64,000 nt of DNA from Undibacterium sp. YM2 (GTDB taxonomy: Bacteria > Pseudomonadota > Gammaproteobacteria > Burkholderiales > Burkholderiaceae_D). The position numbers were made by a program, and so were the translations under genes. The stretch spans positions 4,092,001-4,156,000 of the forward strand of contig NZ_AP018441.1 in assembly GCF_009937975.1 (NCBI RefSeq), in the 5' to 3' direction. The notes below the pieces were generated by a model. The model worked only from the letters and a program-made list of their open reading frames with translations, had not been told where the DNA came from and made no database searches. Shown here one piece after another: positions 26,304-35,659 of this stretch (its first letter is position 1; each line of letters opens with the position of its first letter).

Positions 26304-26726
26304 TTATTTTCCTTTAAGAATACTGGTCAACAGTGTGATAACTGCGCTGGCGTCAAGTTCGAGCTGGCTGGCTTCAAGTGCGATACGTTCAAGGCTGGGG
26401 CGCAATAATTCCAGCCTCGCTGCAAGATCAGAATGGCCGCTGGCTTGTGCCGCGACTTCCATGCCCAGGCCACGGCGGCGTACCAGCAAACCTTCTGCTT
26501 CGAGCATGCTGTAAGCCTTGGATACCGTCATGGGATTGACACCAAGCCCGGTGGCGACATCACGCACCGAGGGCATGGCATCACCCGCTGCAATTTGCCC
26601 GCCCGCCTGCAGGCGTCGCAATTGCTCTATCAACTGGCGATAGATAGGCTCGCTACTCCCTGTCACCACCTGGAATATCTCTGCACCCAACTGGCGCGGT
26701 TTAATGTTTGTCATGCCTGGCGTCAT
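26304..26726 (-). CDS. GntR-family regulator, YtrA type
   Basis: 140 residues: a GntR winged HTH (AAGDAMPSVRDVATGLGVNPMTVSKAY) with only a short helical C-terminal tail, the layout of the YtrA subfamily. GGAG lies 8 bases before the ATG. First gene of the ABC operon; a perfect palindrome 123 bp upstream is its likely operator, so it probably represses its own operon until an inducer is present. Confidence 0.9.
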   Translation of the reverse strand: MTPGMTNIKPRQLGAEIFQVVTGSSEPIYRQLIEQLRRLQAGGQIAAGDAMPSVRDVATGLGVNPMTVSKAYSMLEAEGLLVRRRGLGMEVAAQASGHSDLAARLELLRPSLERIALEASQLELDASAVITLLTSILKGK

Positions 26727-26848
26727 GTTTCATGCTCCATGTTCCGGCCTTTCATCGTGTTTAAGCGAATACCTGGACACGCCCATCGTAAGGACGAGTA
26801 CGTTGCGGTAACTCCACATGGGATTAATGACTAATACATCAAAACAAC

Positions 26849-26870
26849 GTGTATTAATATAGTAATACAC
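26849..26870. promoter_or_regulatory. Palindromic operator of the GntR/ABC operon
   Basis: Perfect 8-bp arms GTGTATTA and TAATACAC separated by 6 bases. A further half-site TAATACAT lies at 26832-26839. The sequence is AT-rich and upstream of the regulator gene, which fits a YtrA-type autorepressor site. Confidence 0.75.
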
Positions 26871-26961
26871 TGATTTTGCAAATTCAAGCAATTTTCAGAA
26901 AAATGCTGGCAGATTTTCTGGATGCGGCAAGCTGGCGCAGAAATTATGGTAGACGGGAGGT

Positions 26962-26987
26962 AAAAAAAACGCCAGCTAAGCTGGCGT
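26962..26987 (-). terminator. Terminator of the giant surface-protein gene
   Basis: Read leftward, ACGCCAGC / GCTGGCGT stem with a 3-base loop followed by a run of eight T. It lies 80 bp past the stop at 27067. Confidence 0.9.
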
Positions 26988-27066
26988 CTTGAGTAGTGCG
27001 ATACTGCGACATTGCGATACTACGGACAGGAATCAGAACTGATACCCGTCCTCGCGAAACACTTCT

Positions 27067-30000
27067 TTATGCAATCAGATTACCAGCGCCAATACCACCG
27101 ATAGTACCCGTCAACTGTACGAAGAAGTCGGTATTATCAAACTGGCTAGTATCTGAACCAGTGTTCTGGAACAAGTAAGTACCTGCTGCGGTACCCGTTT
27201 GTATTGTGATCAGGTAAGACTGTCCAGTGTTGTTGAGTACGATAGACAAACCAGAGGCGATGGTGGTCAGATAATTGGCCGTGGTGGCATTGCCGATGAT
27301 GTAGGAACCCACACTCACCGCATTGACACCCGTCTTGAAGTAGTCAGTGCCTGTGGAGTTGAAGTTGCCGACGATGTCGACCTGCGTCTTGTTGGACATA
27401 TTGGCACCGGTTTCTATCAGTGTTTCAGAACCGGAACCTGAAAACTGCAGGTTGATGGTGTCGACTGCCGCACCACCTGTGACGGTGGTGGATGAGGCAC
27501 TGGAGCCGAGCAAATTCAGGGTCTGGCCGCCAGTACCGAGGGTAATGGTGTTGTCGCCAGTGCTCTTCGTGTAGTTCAGGGTCACGCCCGCGCCATCCTG
27601 ATTGATGACGCTGGCCGTACCTGTACTGCCTGCCACGTTGATGATTTCAATGCTGGCGATCTTGGTGCTGAAGTCCAGGTTCTGGGTAGTGGTGGCGCCG
27701 ACATTGAGGGTATCCGTACCATTACCACCGTCCACCGTGGTCAGGAAGTTGACGATCTGGTTGGCGGTAAAGTTGAAAGTATCCGAGCCAGTACCGCCAA
27801 TAACACTGACAGCCACGTTGGCTGAGGTGAAGTTATTGGTGCCATTGGCCAGGTTGTACTTTTCTATCGCGCTGAAAGCATTGAAAGTGCCCGCTGTTGT
27901 CAGATTGAGCGTCTCGGTTCCTGATGCATTGACAGTGCCGGTAAATTGCGACATCTGGGCTACGGTTGCCGTGATATTGGCATTATTAACCACCGTCAGG
28001 TTTTCAAAACCGGTGATCGTGGCATTGCTGATATCCGGTGTCGACGAGAAGAACGCCAGGCTGTCTGTACCAGTATTACCAGCGGTATAAGTGCCAAGGA
28101 TGGTAACCCCATTCAGGGCCAGGCTATTATTGCCGTTGCCTAATGAAGCCGTGCTGGAAACAGTGGCATTGATCGTGACGTTGTCGTTACCTGTACCACC
28201 AGTGTAATTAACACCAGCTGTCGCAGAGTTCATGTTGACGGTGTTGGTACCACTGGCACTGCCTTTGACAGTCGCCGTACCTGTCAGGGCATTGGCTGTC
28301 CAGGTAAAGCCGCCGAGGGTAATGCCGCTGGCGTCAACAGTTGTCAGTGCGGTGCTTGATGATGACAGCGTCAGGCCTGCATTGCCACTGACATTGAAAG
28401 TTTTGACCGAGTTACCCAGCCAGGTGATATTGTCATTGAACAGACCTGTGGGAGTGGCCTGTGTGTCGTTGACACTAATATTGACAGTCTCAACACCGGA
28501 TGCAGTAACGCCTGTGTTGGCAAAGCCGACAGCAGAAGTACTGCCGTCTGTCAGCGTCAGGTTGAGGATATCATTGACACCACCGGCAAAGGCGGCATTG
28601 GAAATGGTAAAGGCCGTGCCTGCGCCATTCAACGTGATGTTGCCATTGCTCGGCAAGTTGCTCAATGTCAGCCCGTTTGCGCCAGAGAAAGTAACGTCGC
28701 TATAGTTACCCAGAGTCTGCAAGTCTATGGTCTGGTTGGTTACACCGGTGAGGCGCAATTTCTCAAAGCCGGTGACATTGGCCGCAAAAGTACCTGAGCC
28801 GGAAGCCGTGGCAGCGTACGCTGCTGACAGCACGATGGTGTCGGTGCCCAGGCCGCCATTCACAACAATAGGCAGCAAGGCTGTGTTGGGGATGAAGGTA
28901 TCATCGCCAGAGCCGCCATTGATGGTGGTGAAGCCCGCAGACGTGTTGTAGGTGATGGTATTGGTACCATTGGCCAGGTTAAGAACCTTGAGGTTACTGA
29001 GCGTGCCACCAGTGCTGCCATTGTTGATGGTGACTGTGCCAGCCGTAGTCAGAGTAAGCACATCGGTGTCTGCAGCATTACCAGCGATGGTCGTACCATT
29101 GAGGCCAGGGATGGTGGACATGAAGATGTCGTTGGCACCAGCGGTACCATTGAACGTGCCGCCTGCGGTGACACTGACAGCATTGGCAATACCAAAGTCA
29201 CTGGCCACGATACTGCCGGTAGTGCCACCAAGTTTGACGATGAAATCGCTGCCATCCACCGCCGTTGCATTACTGCCCGAATTCTGGAACGCATACGTGC
29301 CTGCTGCTGTACCACTATTGACGACGATGGTATAAGCCTGGCCTGCACTTGCGAGGCTGGCACCCGCTGCCGTTGCTGCGGTAGCGATGGCTGCCGCCAG
29401 ATTGCTGCTGTCGGCATTGGCAATAGTCAGGTTAAACAGGGAAGTTGGCAAAACACCGGTAGCAAAAATGTCTGCCCCTGCCGCCTTGAAGTTATTGACG
29501 GTATCCATGGCATTGATGTTCGAGCCAATTGCGATGGTATCTGCACCGGTTGCCGTCGTAGACAAATTGATGATATCCGCACCAGAACCGCCAGTGATGG
29601 TCGAACGCCCTGTGCCCGTACCCAGGATATTGAGAGTCTGACCGCCTGAGCCAAGGGTAATGTTGTTGATGTCGGTGGCAGCAGACTTGGTGAAGTTCAG
29701 GGTGACGCCAGCGCCGTTTTCGTTCGTGACCGTCCAGGTCGCATCGGTACCGCCTGTAACATTGACGGTTTCGACATTGCTGATCTTGGCAGACATGTCC
29801 ATGGCAGCAGTGACTGCGCCGACATTAAGGGTATCTGTACCCGCACCGCCATTGATGGCAGTCGAAGCAGTGATAACGGCTGAACTGGCATTGATGGTGT
29901 CATTGCCCGTGCCACCTGTCACCGATACCAGGCCAGTTGCCGCGGTAAAGGTATTGCTGCCATTTGCCAGTACATAGTTTTCCACATTGGCATTAGCTGT

Positions 30001-33000
30001 GAGCGTACCCGCCGTCGTGAGGTTGACTGTTTCTGTTCCACCGGCAGTGAAGGTGGTAAAGCCAGCAAACTGTGCTGCTGTCATGGTGACAGACGCGTTA
30101 TTGCTGATATTCACGGTTTCAAAACCACTGACATTGGCCGCGCTGATATTGCTGCCATTGAACAGGTACAAGGTATCCGACGTCCCCGAACCAGCCACAA
30201 AGGTACCTGTATAGGCTTTGCCTTCCATGACCAGGCTATTGCTGCCAGCACCCAGATTGACATTGCCAGCCAGCATGGAGTTACCACTGTTCGCCAGATC
30301 AACATAATCATTGCCTGAACCGCCATTGACGGTGGTAATACCAGAATTCGCTACTGAGAAGAAAACAACACTGCCAGCGCCACCGTCCATCGTCAGTGTC
30401 TTGATATTGGTAATGGTATTACCACTACCAATATTCACCGTACCACCACCAGAGATGGTGATAGTGTCAGAGTCAGCATTGTTACCATTGACGGTAGTAC
30501 CGACCAGGGCAGCGACATTGCCGGTGAAATTTTCATTGAGGCCGGCTGTGCCATTGAATACACCGCCTGCAGTCAGCGCAGTACCATTGGCGGCCTGGCC
30601 ATTGCCATTCGATGGACTCGTGCCTATGGTGCCTGCAATTGCAACGCCCGTGCCAGAAACAATAATCGCATTGGAAGTAGTCGTGTTATTGACATTACCA
30701 CCGGTCGCATTCGAAGACGACGTCACGTCATACACCAGCGTACCACCAGTGATGGAGATATACGACAAGTCGATGTTATTGGCACCCGCCACATCATCCA
30801 CGATCGTCAGTTGATGCGGACCAACGCCAGAGAAGGTCAGTACAGGACCAGACAGGTTCAGCGCTGCACGCGCAGCGATTAATGCAGCATATTGAGAAGC
30901 AGTGATCACAACAGCAGAGTTCGCTGTGATGTTTTCAATACCAGACAATTGTGCACCAGCCAGGTTGATCGCACCGTAAGTCACCAGTGTATCGTTACCT
31001 GCACCCAGGTTGATGGTGTCTGTCACAACACGTGCCACTGCATTTGCTGTGGATTGTGCGTTCAGGGAAACACCGTTTTCTGTACCCAGGTAAGTACCAG
31101 CAACATAGTTACCCAACAAGACAACGCGGTCTGCACCAGCGCCGAGTTGCAGGAAGTTGGCGCCGCGGGCCAGTGTCACGTCCAGTGCAGATTGTGCTGT
31201 CAATGCGCCTGCATCGATGGAAACACCAACAGTGGCGTTAGCAACGTTGACGTTGTCGATTGCACGGATAGTCAGACGTTCTACGTGGGTTGTGGTGTTA
31301 GCAGCTTGGTAGCTGTCAACCAGTGCATCAACGATAGTATCGTTCAACTGGATTTGGGACACTTGGGTGACTGCTGTGTCGTTTGTCAGTTCGATGTTAC
31401 CAACGTTGGAGATGCCGTTGAAGTCACCGATCGCTGCGTTTGTTGCATTGCGCAGTTCGATAACGTCGTCGTTCTTCTGGCTGTTGTTGGTGCTGTTGTT
31501 GTCAACTGCACCGCCGTTGATGGCGTGGGAGCCATTGAAGTTGGCATCTGTGAAGATGATACGGTCGGCTGTGCGGGAAGCACCTTCTTCGCCGTTGTAG
31601 CTGAAGCGGCTTGTGGCGCTCAGTGTACGTGCGTCGATCACAACTGCGCTTTCAACGGCTGTACCAGCTGTGTCTGCGGCGTTCGCTGCATCATTGGCTG
31701 TGTCGTTGTCGTTGACGATAGCCAGAACACCTGCGTTGTTGTTGGCAGCGATCAGGGCATCTGTCAATGTCAGACGGTAGTTACCTGCACCGTCAACACC
31801 GGCGTTGTTGGAAGTACCAACCAGACGGATAGTTTCGAAACCGGAAACGTTAGTCCATTCAGACGCGCCCAGAGCGATGGTGTCGCCCAGTGCTGCACCT
31901 GTCAGGTCGCCGTCGATGACCAGTGTATCTGTACCAGCGCCACCTACGACTGTGTCGGAGATCGTCAGGCCAGCACGTGTGTCCTGGATGTTATCGAAAG
32001 TGACTGTGTCGTTACCAGCACCCATCTTGATGTTTTGCGCGCCGTTGGCTGCACCGCTGGTGGAAACGCGAACGATAACGCTGGCGGTTTCTGCGGATGC
32101 ATCGATGTTAGCGGCGATCAGTTTGATCTGACCTGCTGTTTTGGACAACTCTTGTACGCCAGCGATGTTGGCTGCGGCGCCGCCTGTTGTGTCGATACGG
32201 TACAAACCGCCGTTACCAGCAACTGTGGTGTCGAGGTTCAGGAAGGTTGTTGTGGAACCAGCACCTGCTGTTGTACCAATCGTGATGGTGCCTGTGTGGG
32301 CAGCAACGTTGGCCAGGGCAACTGTGTTGGATTCTGTATCAGCATCGACCAGAGTGATGTTTTCTACAGCGTTGGTGTTCAATACGAAGTTGAAACGTGG
32401 GTCAACGTTCAAACCTTCAGCGATAGTGACAGCAACTGTATCGGATGCACCAGTAGCAGTCGCCAGATTGGCGTTGATGGTGGATTGGCCGATGGCGTTG
32501 GAGCCTGTGTCGCTATGACGGATGGTGATGGCTGCAGCTTGACCAACACTCAGGTTGTTGAGTGTGAACACGTCTGTACCAGCGACTGGTGCGGAGTTCG
32601 CAGGAGCTGCTACGTTGGTGTTGGAGACGTTGCGGACCAATACGCCTGTCACATCTGGCAGTTTGGCGAAGTCAACTGTGGAAGCGGCGTTGTTCAACAG
32701 AACTTGAACTGCTTCTACTTTGGTGATGATGGAGGAACCAGCTGCACCGGCTGTGACGTTGCCGCCGTTGACGATAACCAGGGTATCTGTACCGTCGCCG
32801 CCTGTGATGCTGTCGCCTGTTTCTACTGTGTCTGCCAGGTAGAATGTGTCGTTACCAGAACCACCAGTGATGGTGACGTTTTGAACGGAACCGGAGGTGT
32901 CAGCTTTACCTGTGGTGAAGATGCCATTGCCGAGGTTGAGTGTCAGGTTGCCTTTGAATGCGGATGCATCAATGGCGGACAGACGGCCTGCTGCTTGCAG

Positions 33001-34296
33001 GATACCACCGGAGAAGTTGGTGGATTCAATGGTTGTTACACCATTGACAACATTGGATGTCTGGGCCAGTGTGAGGTCTTTGTCGCCAGTGATGATGACT
33101 TTGCCTGCTGTACCTGTGTCCATTGGCAGATTCAGTGTGCCGATGTTGTTGGTGTTGCCTGTGCTGTTGATGGTCAGTGTTTCGTAACCTTGGTTGGCAA
33201 CGCCTGCGGCGGATGTGCCGGAAACGTTTTGACCAATGTTGACTGTACCAACTTGAACGTCGGACAGGTTCAATGTACCTGTGTTAGCGCCGAGCAGTGT
33301 GCCATTGCCGAAGGAGAATTCAACCACGCCTGTGTTGTTGGCGTTGGTGCTGGTCAAATTCATTGTTTCTACAGCTTGCTTGATGTTTTCAATACGGGCT
33401 GTGTTGGTACCTGCTGTGGAGGCGATACGGTTGATGCCAACTGTTTTCAAGCCAGTGCCGTCTTGCAGGTCAACTGCAACAACAGCGTTGTTGTTGACGT
33501 TGTTGCCATCAGCGGAACCTGTGAAGGTGAATGTGGCTGTCTGGATGTTTTTGAGCGTTGGTGTGACGATCGCTGCGCCGTTGTCATTGGAGTTACCCAG
33601 TGTGGCGGTCAGTTTGTTGTTGGCTGTAGCGGATGTGTTGGAGCCTGTCAGGACGTCTTCGTCTTGCAGGGCATTCACACGGGAACCACCGTTTGGTGTG
33701 TAGACGAGGCCAGCTGTGAAGTTTTCAGCTGTGGCGATGTCTGTGTTGCTTGTCAGTGTGAAGTCTTTGACGCCGCCGCCATTGACGATGGATGTCAACA
33801 CTGCATCTTGAACTGCGATTTGGGATGCTTGTGTGGCGGAATCCAACACTTTGCTCAACCAGTCCTTGGCCAGGGCTGTGTTGGCTGGCAGGGAGTAGGC
33901 AACGATTTCTTCGTTGGTGTCGATGGCTGTTGTGAAGGATGTCGCTGCAGCAACTTTGGAGTCAACAGCAACTTTGTCTGCACCGGTAGCACCACCGAGG
34001 ATGGCCAGAGCGGCTTGACCCAGGGTAACTTTGCCGTTCAGCAGTTGGCCTGTCCAGTAGTTGAGACCGGCTACGTCAGCTTTGTGGCCGAACAGGTTGT
34101 TGTATATGGTGTTGACGGTGTCTTCTGTTGTTTTACCAGCAAATACGGTGGCGTATTCTGCTTGTTTGGAGAAGCTGTCGGCGATTTGGTTCAGCGTGAA
34201 ACTTTGGGCCATCCAGTACGCCAGACCATTTGGGTCTGCTGGGCGGTTGAAATAGGCGATGTAAAGCTTTTGGATGTCTGCAGACGTATTAGCCAT
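27067..34296 (-). CDS. Giant DUF4214/RTX-like surface protein (S-layer or adhesin)
   Basis: 2409 residues with no Sec signal. Residues about 1-100 form DUF4214-type repeats (YIAYFNRPADPNGLAYW and NNLFGHKADVAGLNYW). The rest is Ala/Asn/Thr/Gly-rich beta repeats with RTX-like calcium motifs (GGSGNDTF, GGTGNDT, GGSGDDTF). This layout is typical of type I-secreted S-layer proteins or adhesins; no secretion genes are in the window. The C-terminal module (ending TAAGTYLFQNTGSD...) has a second copy ending near residue 1700. Codon use of the first ~1130 residues differs visibly from the rest. A strong terminator follows and a palindrome precedes the gene. Confidence 0.85.
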   Translation of the reverse strand: MANTSADIQKLYIAYFNRPADPNGLAYWMAQSFTLNQIADSFSKQAEYATVFAGKTTEDTVNTIYNNLFGHKADVAGLNYWTGQLLNGKVTLGQAALAILGGATGADKVAVDSKVAAATSFTTAIDTNEEIVAYSLPANTALAKDWLSKVLDSATQASQIAVQDAVLTSIVNGGGVKDFTLTSNTDIATAENFTAGLVYTPNGGSRVNALQDEDVLTGSNTSATANNKLTATLGNSNDNGAAIVTPTLKNIQTATFTFTGSADGNNVNNNAVVAVDLQDGTGLKTVGINRIASTAGTNTARIENIKQAVETMNLTSTNANNTGVVEFSFGNGTLLGANTGTLNLSDVQVGTVNIGQNVSGTSAAGVANQGYETLTINSTGNTNNIGTLNLPMDTGTAGKVIITGDKDLTLAQTSNVVNGVTTIESTNFSGGILQAAGRLSAIDASAFKGNLTLNLGNGIFTTGKADTSGSVQNVTITGGSGNDTFYLADTVETGDSITGGDGTDTLVIVNGGNVTAGAAGSSIITKVEAVQVLLNNAASTVDFAKLPDVTGVLVRNVSNTNVAAPANSAPVAGTDVFTLNNLSVGQAAAITIRHSDTGSNAIGQSTINANLATATGASDTVAVTIAEGLNVDPRFNFVLNTNAVENITLVDADTESNTVALANVAAHTGTITIGTTAGAGSTTTFLNLDTTVAGNGGLYRIDTTGGAAANIAGVQELSKTAGQIKLIAANIDASAETASVIVRVSTSGAANGAQNIKMGAGNDTVTFDNIQDTRAGLTISDTVVGGAGTDTLVIDGDLTGAALGDTIALGASEWTNVSGFETIRLVGTSNNAGVDGAGNYRLTLTDALIAANNNAGVLAIVNDNDTANDAANAADTAGTAVESAVVIDARTLSATSRFSYNGEEGASRTADRIIFTDANFNGSHAINGGAVDNNSTNNSQKNDDVIELRNATNAAIGDFNGISNVGNIELTNDTAVTQVSQIQLNDTIVDALVDSYQAANTTTHVERLTIRAIDNVNVANATVGVSIDAGALTAQSALDVTLARGANFLQLGAGADRVVLLGNYVAGTYLGTENGVSLNAQSTANAVARVVTDTINLGAGNDTLVTYGAINLAGAQLSGIENITANSAVVITASQYAALIAARAALNLSGPVLTFSGVGPHQLTIVDDVAGANNIDLSYISITGGTLVYDVTSSSNATGGNVNNTTTSNAIIVSGTGVAIAGTIGTSPSNGNGQAANGTALTAGGVFNGTAGLNENFTGNVAALVGTTVNGNNADSDTITISGGGTVNIGSGNTITNIKTLTMDGGAGSVVFFSVANSGITTVNGGSGNDYVDLANSGNSMLAGNVNLGAGSNSLVMEGKAYTGTFVAGSGTSDTLYLFNGSNISAANVSGFETVNISNNASVTMTAAQFAGFTTFTAGGTETVNLTTAGTLTANANVENYVLANGSNTFTAATGLVSVTGGTGNDTINASSAVITASTAINGGAGTDTLNVGAVTAAMDMSAKISNVETVNVTGGTDATWTVTNENGAGVTLNFTKSAATDINNITLGSGGQTLNILGTGTGRSTITGGSGADIINLSTTATGADTIAIGSNINAMDTVNNFKAAGADIFATGVLPTSLFNLTIANADSSNLAAAIATAATAAGASLASAGQAYTIVVNSGTAAGTYAFQNSGSNATAVDGSDFIVKLGGTTGSIVASDFGIANAVSVTAGGTFNGTAGANDIFMSTIPGLNGTTIAGNAADTDVLTLTTAGTVTINNGSTGGTLSNLKVLNLANGTNTITYNTSAGFTTINGGSGDDTFIPNTALLPIVVNGGLGTDTIVLSAAYAATASGSGTFAANVTGFEKLRLTGVTNQTIDLQTLGNYSDVTFSGANGLTLSNLPSNGNITLNGAGTAFTISNAAFAGGVNDILNLTLTDGSTSAVGFANTGVTASGVETVNISVNDTQATPTGLFNDNITWLGNSVKTFNVSGNAGLTLSSSSTALTTVDASGITLGGFTWTANALTGTATVKGSASGTNTVNMNSATAGVNYTGGTGNDNVTINATVSSTASLGNGNNSLALNGVTILGTYTAGNTGTDSLAFFSSTPDISNATITGFENLTVVNNANITATVAQMSQFTGTVNASGTETLNLTTAGTFNAFSAIEKYNLANGTNNFTSANVAVSVIGGTGSDTFNFTANQIVNFLTTVDGGNGTDTLNVGATTTQNLDFSTKIASIEIINVAGSTGTASVINQDGAGVTLNYTKSTGDNTITLGTGGQTLNLLGSSASSTTVTGGAAVDTINLQFSGSGSETLIETGANMSNKTQVDIVGNFNSTGTDYFKTGVNAVSVGSYIIGNATTANYLTTIASGLSIVLNNTGQSYLITIQTGTAAGTYLFQNTGSDTSQFDNTDFFVQLTGTIGGIGAGNLIA

Positions 34297-34349
34297 TAAT
34301 AACCCCAGAAAAAATTCACGCGTGAAACGTTACAATTAGAATAAACACC

Positions 34350-34370
34350 AATGTTACCAATGGTAACATT
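34350..34370. promoter_or_regulatory. Palindrome upstream of the giant surface-protein gene
   Basis: Perfect 9-bp arms AATGTTACC / GGTAACATT with a 3-base spacer, 54-74 bp before the start codon. It may be a repressor or activator site, or a leader hairpin stabilising an abundant mRNA. The surrounding 150 bp are very AT-rich, as expected for a strong promoter. Confidence 0.5.
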
Positions 34371-34505
34371 GCTGGAAAAGAAAAATTTTCATTCCAGCTT
34401 GGACAACATAAATATAACAATTTTTAAATTTTTCTTTACATTGTTCCAGAACAAACCAATGCCATTTGTAGTTATTTGACAACTTCCATATCTATTTTTC
34501 GCCTC

Positions 34506-34536
34506 TTGCACCTGACTCAGGGTCAGGGTTTATCAT
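34506..34536 (+). promoter_or_regulatory. MerR-type promoter/operator
   Basis: A -35-like TTGCAC (34506-34511) and a -10-like TATCAT (34531-34536) are separated by 19 bp, the long spacing typical of promoters remodelled by MerR regulators. The spacer holds a perfect inverted repeat CCTGAC-TCAGG-GTCAGG (34511-34527). It drives the merR-like gene itself. Confidence 0.75.
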
Positions 34537-34549
34537 CCTGACCACGATC

Positions 34550-34597
34550 AAGTAAGCAAATAAGTAAGCACATAAGTAAGCACACAAGTAAGCAAAT
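34550..34597 (+). repeat. Four tandem 12-bp units in the merR leader
   Basis: Units AAGTAAGCAAAT, AAGTAAGCACAT, AAGTAAGCACAC, AAGTAAGCAAAT in direct tandem between the promoter and the start codon. The unit length is a multiple of three but the array is upstream of the coding region. Copy number could vary by slippage and change leader length. Confidence 0.9.
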
Positions 34598-34610
34598 AAG
34601 CAGGCGAAAA

Positions 34611-35624
34611 ATGAAATTAAAAATAGGTGAGCTAGCAAAACGCACGGGGTTGACCGTCCGCGCCTTGCATCACTATGACAAGATAGGCCTGTTACGCCCC
34701 TCGGTAAGGGCTGACAATACTTACCGTCTGTATGATGATGACGACGTCTTGCGGCTATATCGCATACAGGCACTGCGCCGCCTGCAGTTATCGCTGGATG
34801 AAATCGGGGTGATACTCGATGATAACAATATCAGCATGGCCAATATTGTCAGTCAGCAAATCAGTCTGATGGAAAAACAGGCGCGTGAAGCCCTGGCCTT
34901 GCGCGACCACTTGCTCACACTCTCGGAACATCTTGCCGGTCAACAATTACCAGCTGTCGATGACTGGCTGACTGCGCTGGAAATGACAGTCCACAGCGAA
35001 AAATATTTTACTCCTGCAGAACTCAGGGCATTACGGAAAAGACGCAGCGCAGTGGATACGGCTGACAAATCGGCACTCATCAAGGCCTTGCATAAATTGA
35101 TGGAAAAACAAGTATCGCCACAGGATGAACTGGCTCAATCCCTGAGCCAGCGCTGGCTGCAACGCATGCAGGAAGAAAGTGGGGGTGATGCCGCGATCCT
35201 GATCAAGTTTTACCAGATGCAGAGTGAAGAAAAAGCGTTGCAATTATTCTCAGGACTGGATCAAGCCACGCTTGATTACATGGTACGTGCCCTCGCCTGC
35301 ACCACACTGCCCTTGTATGAAGCATATTGCCTGCCAGATGAAATGGAAGTCTTGCGCCAGCATAGTCTGACAGATGCCGCTCACTGGCCTGCACTGATCG
35401 CCGCCCTGCACCTGGAATGCGAAGCGGGTACTCGCGTCAGCCATCCCAAAGTGCAGGAACTGGTAAAAAAATGGCTGGCATTGTCCTCGAGGAAAGCTGG
35501 TAACAGTCCCGGTTTGCAAAAGAAAATCCAGCAAGCTTTTGCAGAACACCCAGTCTTGCGCATGGGCATAGATAATCGCCTGTTTGACTACCTGCAGTCA
35601 GCATTGAAAACAGTAGCACTATAA
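34611..35624 (+). CDS. MerR-family regulator with TipAS-like effector domain
   Basis: 337 residues. MerR HTH at 1-70 (KIGELAKRTGLTVRALHHYDKIGLL), a coiled-coil dimerisation helix to about 115, then a long helical effector domain resembling TipA/antibiotic-binding types, about 220 residues and apparently doubled. It probably senses a small hydrophobic compound and activates its own promoter, whose spacer carries the operator. The following hydratase gene begins about 35 bp downstream. Confidence 0.88.
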   Translation: MKLKIGELAKRTGLTVRALHHYDKIGLLRPSVRADNTYRLYDDDDVLRLYRIQALRRLQLSLDEIGVILDDNNISMANIVSQQISLMEKQAREALALRDHLLTLSEHLAGQQLPAVDDWLTALEMTVHSEKYFTPAELRALRKRRSAVDTADKSALIKALHKLMEKQVSPQDELAQSLSQRWLQRMQEESGGDAAILIKFYQMQSEEKALQLFSGLDQATLDYMVRALACTTLPLYEAYCLPDEMEVLRQHSLTDAAHWPALIAALHLECEAGTRVSHPKVQELVKKWLALSSRKAGNSPGLQKKIQQAFAEHPVLRMGIDNRLFDYLQSALKTVAL

Positions 35625-35659
35625 AATGCACGCATATTATTTTGATCAGACACATATTC

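Noticed and set aside
30892..34299. 1135-residue open frame on the + strand
   Set aside because: It is antisense to the N-terminal half of the giant surface protein, is extremely Cys/Val-rich, and follows from that gene's codon bias. No ribosome site or family features.
34550..34597. Possible CRISPR-like array
   Set aside because: Units are 12 bp directly adjacent without spacers; it is a simple tandem repeat.
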